Below are positions 28,374 to 35,454 of a DNA stretch of 64,000 nucleotides, in pieces (positions within the stretch are counted from its first letter, which is position 1; each line of letters starts with the position of its first letter). The stretch comes from Egicoccus halophilus. GTDB taxonomy: Bacteria > Actinomycetota > Nitriliruptoria > Nitriliruptorales > Nitriliruptoraceae. Location: the NCBI RefSeq assembly GCF_004300825.1, contig NZ_CP036250.1, positions 2,412,001 through 2,476,000 of the forward strand, read 5' to 3'. Both the position numbers and the translations under genes were made by a program. The notes beneath the pieces were generated by a model. It made no database searches. It worked only from the letters and a program-made list of their open reading frames with translations, and had not been told where the DNA came from.

Positions 28374-29497
28374 TCCGACACGTCCTGTTGGCACCGTCCC
28401 GCCTCGCGGAAGGCGGCCACGTTGCGATTGTGCTCGTCGAGGGTCTCGGCGAACTCGTGGCTGCCGTCGCACTCCGGGGCCAGCACGTAGTAGCGGTAGG
28501 CGACGTCCTCGGGATCGAAGGCCGCCAGCAGCGACGCCCGCCCCATGCCCGAGATCGGGCCTGGCGGCAGCCCGTCCACGAGGTAGGTGTTGTACGGGTG
28601 CTCGACCTCGAGGTCCTCGAGCAGGACCACGTCCCGGGGCTCACCGACCGCGTAGATGACGCTGGCGTCGATCTGCAGGCGCATGCCTTCCTCGAGCCGG
28701 TTCTCGATCACCCCGGCGACCGTCTGGCGTTCCGCGTCGACCCGCGTCTCGCGCTCGACGAGGCTGGCCAGCGTGAGGACCTCGAAGCGGTCGAGCCCAC
28801 GTCGTTCGGCGTCGGCGCGCCGATCGGCTGGGACCTCCTCGACGACGATCGCCAACTGGTCGACCATGCGCTGGAGCACCTCGAGCGGGGTCGCGTCCTC
28901 GGCGACCTCGTAGGTCTCGGGGAACAGCAGGCCTTCGAAGGGTTCGACGATCTCCTCGGGCATCTCGGCCGGCTCGGGCACCCAGTCCGGCAGCACGAGC
29001 ACGCCCGGGTCGTTCGCCCCGGCCGCCACCCGCTCGTCGAGCACCTCCCGGAAGTCGTCCTCGTCGTGCGCGTCGAACTGTGCGTCCAGTCGCGCCAGGG
29101 TCTGTTCGACCGTCAGTCCCTCCTGCACCGTGAAGCGCAGGCCCGCGGGACCGCCGCGGACCGGCCCGGCGATCAGGGTGTCGATCGCCGCCTCCGAGCC
29201 CATACCGGTCTCGAGGTCGTAGGCCCCCGGTTGCAGCTGCGTGGCGAGGTCGGCGTCGCCGGCGGCGATCCGGAAGGTGGTGGGGTTGCGGATGACCCCG
29301 AGGTCGGCGAGCCGGTCACCGACGGCGCGTACGGACTCGCCCGACTCGACGGTGAGCTCGACCGGTCGCCCGGCCTCGATCCCGCCCTCACCCGGTTCGG
29401 GCAGCGCGTCGTTGAGCCAGGCCACCCCGACCCCGACGCCGACGGCCAGGACTCCGAGGAACCCCAGGAACCACTTCGAGCCCCGGCTCAACGCCAC
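28370..29497 (-). CDS. mltG: Endolytic murein transglycosylase MltG (YceG family)
   Basis: 375 aa. One N-terminal transmembrane helix (about residues 9-28), a LysM-like region (GESVRAVGDRLADLGVI) and the YceG catalytic domain with the active Glu in LASLVERET and the signatures LQIDASVIYA and YNTYLVDGLPPGPI. It cuts nascent glycan strands outside the membrane. GTG start. Between ruvX and aroE, the conserved actinobacterial order. Confidence 0.93.
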   Translation of the reverse strand: MALSRGSKWFLGFLGVLAVGVGVGVAWLNDALPEPGEGGIEAGRPVELTVESGESVRAVGDRLADLGVIRNPTTFRIAAGDADLATQLQPGAYDLETGMGSEAAIDTLIAGPVRGGPAGLRFTVQEGLTVEQTLARLDAQFDAHDEDDFREVLDERVAAGANDPGVLVLPDWVPEPAEMPEEIVEPFEGLLFPETYEVAEDATPLEVLQRMVDQLAIVVEEVPADRRADAERRGLDRFEVLTLASLVERETRVDAERQTVAGVIENRLEEGMRLQIDASVIYAVGEPRDVVLLEDLEVEHPYNTYLVDGLPPGPISGMGRASLLAAFDPEDVAYRYYVLAPECDGSHEFAETLDEHNRNVAAFREAGRCQQDVSE

Positions 29498-29578
29498 CGT
29501 CTCGCTCCTTGTCGTTCGTCCGCGGTCCGCGCTGGACCGCTCGTCTTCCCCGTGGCGCCCGGCGTGCCGGTGCGTGTT

Positions 29579-30061
29579 CTAGCCGGTACGCCGCCGCCGT
29601 TGCGCCTCGAGCACCGATTGGAGGATCAGACTGGCGGCCACGCGGTCGATGCTCGCCCGGCGGTCCGCGCGGGAGGCGTCCTGGGCGAGCATGACCCGTT
29701 CGGCCTCGGTGGTCGTGAAGCGCTCGTCCCACAGCGCCACCGGCAGGCCGGTCCGCTTCCGCAGGCGTTCGGCGAACCAGCGCGCCCGCTGCGCCGGGGC
29801 TCCCTCGCTGCCGTCGAGCTGTCGGGGCTCGCCCAGCACCAGGCCGGCGACCTCGTGCCGACCGACGGCGTTGACCAGGCCGTCGAGCGCAGGACCGTCC
29901 TGGTTGCGCGGGACCTCGAGGGTCTCGGACGGCGACGCGATCGTCTGCGTCGGGTCGGAGACCGCCAGGCCGATACGCACCTCACCGAGGTCGATCGCCA
30001 GCAGCCGGCCGGAGGTCGGGAGCTCGTCGGAGCGACGTTTGCCGAGCTCGTAGCCCATCAT
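29579..30061 (-). CDS. ruvX: Putative pre-16S rRNA nuclease / Holliday-junction resolvase-like protein
   Basis: 160-aa YqgF-family RNase H-like protein. LLAIDLGEVRIGLAVSD carries the first catalytic Asp, and GLVLGEPRQLDGSEG and LWDERFTTTEAE the following conserved residues. The region ends with SIDRVAASLILQSVLE, the last catalytic Asp context. First of two ATG codons overlaps the alaS stop (ATGA). Next gene mltG follows after 81 bp. Confidence 0.9.
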   Translation of the reverse strand: MMGYELGKRRSDELPTSGRLLAIDLGEVRIGLAVSDPTQTIASPSETLEVPRNQDGPALDGLVNAVGRHEVAGLVLGEPRQLDGSEGAPAQRARWFAERLRKRTGLPVALWDERFTTTEAERVMLAQDASRADRRASIDRVAASLILQSVLEAQRRRRTG

Positions 30062-32718
30062 CGGCTCGCGGCGGCCGCCGCACGGGCCTCGCCGGCAGCG
30101 ACCTGCAGCGCCTCGTCGAGCCGATCGCCCTGCTTGCCACCAGCCTGGGCCAGGTCGCCCTTGCCGCCGGCGCCACCCCCCACGACCTGCGCCGCCGGGT
30201 GCAGGATGGGGCGGGCCTCGACACCGGCCGCGGCGAGATCGGCCGACACCGCACAGATGAGCTGGGCCTTGCCCTCGTCGGTCGCGGTACCGACCACGAT
30301 CACCGCCCGCTCGGCGAGGTGGTTGCGGATCTCGGTCGCCAGGCGCCGCAGGTCGTCGTGCGCCAGGCCGTCGGCGCGCGTGACGACCACCGCCAGCCCG
30401 TCCTCGCGGCTCGCCTCGTCGGCGATCCGCCTGGCCTCCTGCGACAGATTGGCGCCACGCAGCTTGGCGAGTTCCTTCTCCGCCGCCTTGAGCCGGTCGA
30501 GCAGGGCACCGACCCGCTCCACGGCCTGGTCGCTGGGCACGTCGACCAGGCGGGCGATCTCCTCGGCGACCATCCGCTCCTTGGACAGGAACCCGAACGC
30601 GTCGACGCCCGTGAGGGCCTCGATGCGGCGGGTGTTGGAGCCGATCGACTCCTCGCGCACGATCGTGATCGTGCCGATCTTGGCGCCCGAGGGCACGTGC
30701 GTGCCGCCGCACAGCTCCTTGGAGAACTCCCCGATGGTGACGACCCGGACCACCTGGCCGTACTTGTCCCCGAAGTTGGCCACCGCGCCGGACTTCTTGG
30801 CGTCGTCGAGGCTCATCACCTCGGTGTGGACGTGCGGGTCACGCAGGACCCGCTCGTTGATCGAGCCCTCGATCTCCGCCAGCCGGTCACGCGACACCGA
30901 CTCGAAGTGCGGGAAGTCGAACCGCAGCCGGCCGGGCTGCACCAACGAGCCGGCCTGCTGGGCGTGGTCGCCGAGGAACTCCTTGATGGTGGCGTGCAGC
31001 ACGTGCGTCGCCGAGTGGCTGCGGGCCGTGGCGACGCGACGGGAGGGGTCGACGTGTGCCTCGACCGGTTGCCCCTGACGGACCTCCCCGGCCACGACCC
31101 TGGCGCGGTGGACGATCAGCCCCTCGATCGCCTCCTGGGTGTCGGTCACCTGCAGGCGGCCGGTCGGTGTCTCGAGCAGACCGACGTCGCCGACCTGTCC
31201 GCCGCCCTCGGCGTAGAAGGGGGTGCGCGGCAGGACGATCTCGACCTCGTCCCCCTCCCCGGCGGTGTGCAGCAGGCCACCGGCGGTGACGATCGCGCCC
31301 AGTTCCGCTTCGGCGGTCAGCCCCCGGTAGCCGAGGAAGTCGGTGGTGCCGACCTGGGCGGCCGCCTCCCGGTACGTCTCGGCCGGGATCCCGCCGCTCC
31401 CCTTCTTCGCGGCGGCCCGGGCCCGCTCCCGCTGCTGCTGCATGAGCGCGTCGAACTCGCCCCGGTCGAGCGAGAGACCGGCGTCGGCGGCGATCTCGGC
31501 GGTGAGGTCGATCGGGAACCCGAACGTGTCGTGCAGTTCGAACGCGACCTCGCCGGGGAAGGCGGGGGCGTCGTCGCCCGTGGATCGCGCGGACGTGATG
31601 GCCTGGTCGACGCGCTCGAGCCCCTGGCGGATGCGCGCCCCGAAGTCGGTCTCCTCGGCGCCGGCCACACGGGTGATGAGGCTGCGCTGGCGCTCGAGGT
31701 CCGGGTAGCTCGGACGCATCTGTTCGATGACCTGTTCGACCATCGGCAGCAGCAGCTGCTGTCCGGAGCTGCCGATGTCCATGCCCAGCAGCTGGCCGTG
31801 GCGCACGGCGCGGCGCATCAGGCGGCGCAGCACGTAGCCGCGGCCCTCCTTGGAGGGCAGCACGCCGTCGGCGATCAGGAACGCGGACGTGCGGGCGTGC
31901 TCGGCGATGACCCGCAGGGACACGTCGCGCTCGGCGTCCTCACCGTACGCCGTGCCCGACAGCTCCCCGGCCCGCGCCAGCAGCGGCGCGAACAGGTCGG
32001 TCTCGAATACGTTGTCCACGCCCTGCAGCAGCACGGCCATGCGCTCGAGCCCGAGGCCGGTGTCGACGTTCAACGCCGGGAGCTGACCGAGGACGTTGCC
32101 CGCGTCGTCGAGCTCGTGCTGCATGAAGACGAGGTTGTAGAACTCGAGGTAGCGCTCGTCGTCGACCGCGGGGCCGCCGGCATGGCCGTAGGCCTCACCG
32201 CGGTCGTAGTACAGCTCCGTGTTGGGACCGCCGGGTCCGGCCGCGTGGGTCCACCAGTAGTTGTCCTCGGCACCCAGCCGCTGGATCCTCGCGGCGGGGA
32301 TGTCGGTCTCCGCCAGCCACAGCTGCTCGGCCTCGTCGTCGTCCTCGTAGACGGTGACCCAGATCCGCTCCGGGTCGAGCCGGTAGTGCTCGACGGACAG
32401 CGCCCAGGCCCAGCGGATCGCCTCGCGCTTGAAGTAGTCGCCGAAGCTGAAGTTGCCCAGCATCTCGAAGAACGTCAGGTGGCGGGTCGTGTGTCCGACG
32501 TTCTCGATGTCGTTGGTGCGCGCGCACTTCTGATAGCTCGTGGCGCGTGGCGTCGGCGGCGTCGCGTCACCCATGAACCAGGGCTTGAACGGCAGCATCC
32601 CGGCGATGGTGAGCAGGACGGTCGGGTCCTGCGGGATCAGGGAGGCCGACTCGTAGCGGCGATGTCCGTGCTCGACGAAGAAGTCGAGGAACGTGTTGCG
32701 GATGCTCAGGGAGTCCAA
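30058..32718 (-). CDS. alaS: Alanyl-tRNA synthetase
   Basis: 886 aa from TTG at 32718, chosen because AGGA lies upstream and it gives the usual N-terminus (SIRNTFLDFFVEHGH). A TTG at 32778 would add 20 residues. Class II motifs: IAGMLPFKPWF, KCARTNDIENVG, EMLGNFSFGDYFK and GLGLERMA. Editing-domain zinc ligands are HSATHVLH and CGGTHV. The C-terminal C-Ala/DHHA1 domain ends with GGGAGGKGDLAQAGGK. No truncation. Confidence 0.96.
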   Translation of the reverse strand: MDSLSIRNTFLDFFVEHGHRRYESASLIPQDPTVLLTIAGMLPFKPWFMGDATPPTPRATSYQKCARTNDIENVGHTTRHLTFFEMLGNFSFGDYFKREAIRWAWALSVEHYRLDPERIWVTVYEDDDEAEQLWLAETDIPAARIQRLGAEDNYWWTHAAGPGGPNTELYYDRGEAYGHAGGPAVDDERYLEFYNLVFMQHELDDAGNVLGQLPALNVDTGLGLERMAVLLQGVDNVFETDLFAPLLARAGELSGTAYGEDAERDVSLRVIAEHARTSAFLIADGVLPSKEGRGYVLRRLMRRAVRHGQLLGMDIGSSGQQLLLPMVEQVIEQMRPSYPDLERQRSLITRVAGAEETDFGARIRQGLERVDQAITSARSTGDDAPAFPGEVAFELHDTFGFPIDLTAEIAADAGLSLDRGEFDALMQQQRERARAAAKKGSGGIPAETYREAAAQVGTTDFLGYRGLTAEAELGAIVTAGGLLHTAGEGDEVEIVLPRTPFYAEGGGQVGDVGLLETPTGRLQVTDTQEAIEGLIVHRARVVAGEVRQGQPVEAHVDPSRRVATARSHSATHVLHATIKEFLGDHAQQAGSLVQPGRLRFDFPHFESVSRDRLAEIEGSINERVLRDPHVHTEVMSLDDAKKSGAVANFGDKYGQVVRVVTIGEFSKELCGGTHVPSGAKIGTITIVREESIGSNTRRIEALTGVDAFGFLSKERMVAEEIARLVDVPSDQAVERVGALLDRLKAAEKELAKLRGANLSQEARRIADEASREDGLAVVVTRADGLAHDDLRRLATEIRNHLAERAVIVVGTATDEGKAQLICAVSADLAAAGVEARPILHPAAQVVGGGAGGKGDLAQAGGKQGDRLDEALQVAAGEARAAAAASR

Positions 32719-32794
32719 CGCAGTCGTCCTGGTCTGGGGGTGCGCCGCGGCCCGCCGGGGGCGTCGGGGGCGCGACAACGGTCGAGCCGTCCGG

Positions 32795-33061
32795 TCAGTC
32801 GCCGACGGCCGGTGCCGTGGCGGCGGTCACGTCCGGGACGCGGTAGCGGATGCGCAACTCCGCCTCCCGGTCGCGGGCGGCGCGTCGGCCCTCCTCGGCG
32901 GCGAACCGCACCCGTTCGCTGAAGGATCCGGCGGCCTGACCCGCGCGGCCGGCGACGTGCACCGGTGAGGCGGCCTGTCGGGCCGCGTCGAACCGGCGGA
33001 CGGCGTAGGCACCGAGCAGCAGTCCGGCACCGAGGCCGACGGCGAGCGTGAAGACGCGCAT
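32795..33061 (-). CDS. Small single-pass membrane protein
   Basis: 88 aa. An N-terminal hydrophobic helix (residues 3-20, VFTLAVGLGAGLLLGAYA) is followed by a basic, helical cytoplasmic tail (RFAAEEGRRAARDREAEL). The position between the DUF948 gene and alaS is typical of a small actinobacterial family annotated DUF6167, and its character agrees, but I cannot confirm family membership by eye. Function unknown. Confidence 0.65.
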   Translation of the reverse strand: MRVFTLAVGLGAGLLLGAYAVRRFDAARQAASPVHVAGRAGQAAGSFSERVRFAAEEGRRAARDREAELRIRYRVPDVTAATAPAVGD

Positions 33062-33076
33062 GCTGGTCGCTTTCGG

Positions 33077-33427
33077 TCAGTCGCGGAGCGAACGGGCCGC
33101 CCGGGCGGTCCCGGCGGCCACGGCGGCGGCCTTGATCAGCGGACTGGCCAGGGTGGCGTGCACCACCCCGAGCACCCGGTCCGTCGTGGCGGTGATCGAC
33201 TGGACCCCGGCCATGATGGTGTCCACCCGTGCCAGCTCGACGTTGACGCCCGCGACGGTCTCGTTGACCCCGCGCAGGATCGGCACCGTCTCGTCGGTGA
33301 CGCGCCCTACGGTCCCGATCACCGAGTCGAGCAGCTTCACCGCCCGCAGCACCAGCACGCACAGCACCACGACCAGGACGGCCCAGAACAGTGCGGCGCC
33401 CACGATCGCCCAGTCGCTCACGGTCAC
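33077..33427 (-). CDS. DUF948 domain membrane protein
   Basis: 116 aa. N-terminal transmembrane helix (about residues 6-28, AIVGAALFWAVLVVVLCVLVL) followed by a coiled-coil segment (KLLDSVIGTVGRVTDETVPI...). This is the pattern of the DUF948 family found upstream of alaS in many actinobacteria. GTG start overlaps the rarA stop (GTGA). Function unknown. Confidence 0.75.
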   Translation of the reverse strand: MTVSDWAIVGAALFWAVLVVVLCVLVLRAVKLLDSVIGTVGRVTDETVPILRGVNETVAGVNVELARVDTIMAGVQSITATTDRVLGVVHATLASPLIKAAAVAAGTARAARSLRD

Positions 33428-34854
33428 GTCGGCTCGTCTCCCGGTCGGGTGTCGCTGTCGGCGGGTCGGCCGCGTGCCTGCTGACGCAGGGAGGCGACGC
33501 GATCGGCAACGGCTGCCTCGTGGCCGTGGCGGGACGGCTCGTAGAGCCGGCTCCCGCCCAGCTCGTCGGGCAGGTACCGCTGTCCGGGCGCGAACCCGCT
33601 GGGGTGGTCGTGAGGATAGTCGTAGCCGACGCCGTGCCCGAGGGTCCGCGCGCCGCGGTAGTGGGCGTCGCGCAGATGCGGGGGTACGGCGGCGTTGCCG
33701 TGCCGCCGCACGGCCTCGAGGCCGGCGCCGATCGCGCGCGTCACGCTGTTGGACTTCGGGGCGACGGCCAGCGCGATCGCCGCGTGCGTGAGCGCGTAGC
33801 GGGCCTCGGGCAGCCCGACCTTGTCGAGCGCGTCGAAGGCCGCGACGGCCAGCGGCAGCGCCTGCCGGTCGGCCAGCCCGACGTCCTCGGAGGCGAAGAT
33901 CACCATGCGGCGGGCGACGAAGCGGGGGTCCTCCCCGCCCTCGAGCATCCGCAGCAGCCAGTAGACGGCCGCGTCCGGGTCCGAGCCGCGCAGCGACTTG
34001 ATGAACGCGCTGACGATGTCGTAGTGGTGGTCCGACGCCTTGTCGTAGCGGAACCGCTGCATCGCGTCGGCGACGTCGGCGAGGCTCAGCTCGGCGCTGG
34101 GGCCGTCGCTGCCGGGGCGGGTGACGCCGGCGGCCGCCGCCGCGATCTCCAGGGCCGTCAGCGCGGCACGCGCGTCGCCGTCGCCGACGTGGACGAGGTG
34201 GGCGACGGCGTCGTCGGCGAGCGCGACCCGCCCGCCGAAGCCCCGCTCCGGGTCGGCCACGGCCCGCTGGAGCAGCACACGCAGGTCCTCGTCGGTCAGC
34301 GTCTGCAGCCGCACGAGCTGACAGCGCGAGAGCAGCGGCGGGTTGAGCTCGAAGAACGGGTTCTCGGTCGTCGCGCCGATGAGCGTCACCCAACCGGCCT
34401 CGACGCCCGGCAGCAGCGCGTCCTGCTGGGACTTGTTGAAACGGTGGATCTCGTCCACGAACAGCACCGTGCGGCGACCCCGCAGCTCGAGTCGGCCGCG
34501 GCCCTCGTCGACGATGCGGCGGACGTCCTTGACGCCGGCCGTGACGGCGGACAGCTCGGTCCACGACGCGTCGACGTGGGCGGCGATCACGGTCGCCAGG
34601 CTGGTCTTGCCCACGCCCGGCGGTCCCCACAGCAGCAGCGAACGCAACTCGCCCTGGTCGAGCATGGCCCGCAGCGGCTTGCCGGGCCCGAGCGCGTCGA
34701 GCTGGCCGACGTACTCGTCGAGGTTGCGTGGACGCAGGCGGGCGGCCAGCGGCATGCCCGCGGGCACCGTGGACGGGCGCGAGCGGTCCGCGGCCACGCC
34801 GGGGCCGAGCGACGCCGGGGTCGCCGGCGCGTCGTCGAACAGCTGGCCGCTCAT
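33424..34854 (-). CDS. rarA: Replication-associated recombination protein RarA (MgsA)
   Basis: 476-aa clamp-loader-like AAA+ ATPase. LAARLRPRNLDEYVGQ near residue 35, Walker A GPPGVGKT, Walker [17 protein letters not shown], sensor 1 GATTENPFFELN and the C-terminal tetramerisation region with SDHHYDIVSAFIKSLRGSD and RMVIFASEDVGLAD. ATG at 34854 chosen by domain alignment. No ribosome-binding site is visible upstream, so leaderless translation is possible. Divergent from nrdA. Confidence 0.92.
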   Translation of the reverse strand: MSGQLFDDAPATPASLGPGVAADRSRPSTVPAGMPLAARLRPRNLDEYVGQLDALGPGKPLRAMLDQGELRSLLLWGPPGVGKTSLATVIAAHVDASWTELSAVTAGVKDVRRIVDEGRGRLELRGRRTVLFVDEIHRFNKSQQDALLPGVEAGWVTLIGATTENPFFELNPPLLSRCQLVRLQTLTDEDLRVLLQRAVADPERGFGGRVALADDAVAHLVHVGDGDARAALTALEIAAAAAGVTRPGSDGPSAELSLADVADAMQRFRYDKASDHHYDIVSAFIKSLRGSDPDAAVYWLLRMLEGGEDPRFVARRMVIFASEDVGLADRQALPLAVAAFDALDKVGLPEARYALTHAAIALAVAPKSNSVTRAIGAGLEAVRRHGNAAVPPHLRDAHYRGARTLGHGVGYDYPHDHPSGFAPGQRYLPDELGGSRLYEPSRHGHEAAVADRVASLRQQARGRPADSDTRPGDEPT

Positions 34855-34941
34855 CGTGCGCACGGTACCGGCGCGCACGGTGGTGCCGGGGTGGTCGCTC
34901 CCGCGCAGCCGTGCGTGCGTCCTCCACCCGGCGCTGGACCA

Positions 34942-34986
34942 CCAGATGTTGTGCCACAACGGGCGGGGAACGGCCACATCTTGCGG
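34942..34986 (+). promoter_or_regulatory. Possible pair of NrdR boxes
   Basis: CCAGATGTTGTG at 34942 and CCACATCTTGCG at 34974 match at 9 of 12 positions and are offset by exactly 32 bp, about three helical turns, the usual geometry of paired NrdR boxes. They lie just upstream of the nrd promoter -35. A compact dyad GTTGTG-C-CACAAC (34948-34960) overlaps the first. Motif match is weak, so the call rests on spacing and location. Confidence 0.4.
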
Positions 34987-34994
34987 CGAAGTAC

Positions 34995-35024
34995 TTGCGT
35001 CGAACTACACGGCTGTCCTAGGGT
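34995..35024 (+). promoter_or_regulatory. nrdAB promoter
   Basis: TTGCGT at 34995-35000 and TAGGGT at 35019-35024 with an 18-bp spacer. The TAGGGT hexamer is a good actinobacterial -10. The predicted start near 35031 coincides with the beginning of the riboswitch. Confidence 0.6.
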
Positions 35025-35030
35025 CAGCCG

Positions 35031-35290
35031 CGTCGTTGGTTCGACGTCCGCCCCGACCGGGGGTGGACGCCGAGGCAACAGGGAACCCGGTGGAACTCCG
35101 GGACTGCCCCGCAGCGGTGAACGAGAACGAACGCGACCCCCGCCCCCGGCAACCGGCCGGGCAACGGGAGCAGCACTGGGACGCACCTGCGTCCTGGGAA
35201 GCGGTCGCCAGTAGGCCCCCGCCCGACACCCGCCAGGTGTCGACGGCGACACGGCTCGTGAGTCCGAAGACCTGCCAGCGACGCGTCGCG
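35031..35290 (+). ncRNA. Cobalamin (adenosylcobalamin) riboswitch
   Basis: The conserved core is clear: GGGAACCCGGTGGAA (35081 on), CTCCGGGACTGCCCCGCAGC (35096-35115) and the B12-box segment AGTCCGAAGACCTGCC (35261-35276). Between them is a variable arm containing the stem GGACGCA-CC-TGCGTCC (35179-35194). About 165 nt remain before nrdA for the expression platform, ending in GAGGAG before the GTG. The class-defining core makes this confident; ligand subtype is not resolved. Confidence 0.92.
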
Positions 35291-35454
35291 ACGCCCGTCG
35301 TGGCGCGGCCACGGGACCTCGAGGGAGGGTCCCCGAGCACACGCGACCCGCAGACCTCGTGCACCCGGTGACCGAGTCGTCCGCGGTGTCGGCGGCTCGT
35401 CGCCCCTCCCCGTGACCCACGGCCTTCCGGTCCGAGGTTCACGAGGAGAGAACC
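35291..35454 (+). promoter_or_regulatory. Riboswitch expression platform and nrdA leader
   Basis: Non-coding stretch between the riboswitch aptamer and the nrdA GTG. It includes the complementary runs CTCGAGGGAGGG and CCCCTCC, which could form alternative helices, and GAGGAG 8 nt before the start. Whether control is by terminator or by hiding the ribosome-binding site cannot be told; no U-rich terminator is visible, which favours translational control. Confidence 0.5.

Noticed and set aside
28388-31078. 896-codon plus-strand open frame across mltG, ruvX and alaS
   Set aside because: Antisense shadow of three well-identified genes; its sequence is repetitive Arg/Gly/Leu without motifs.
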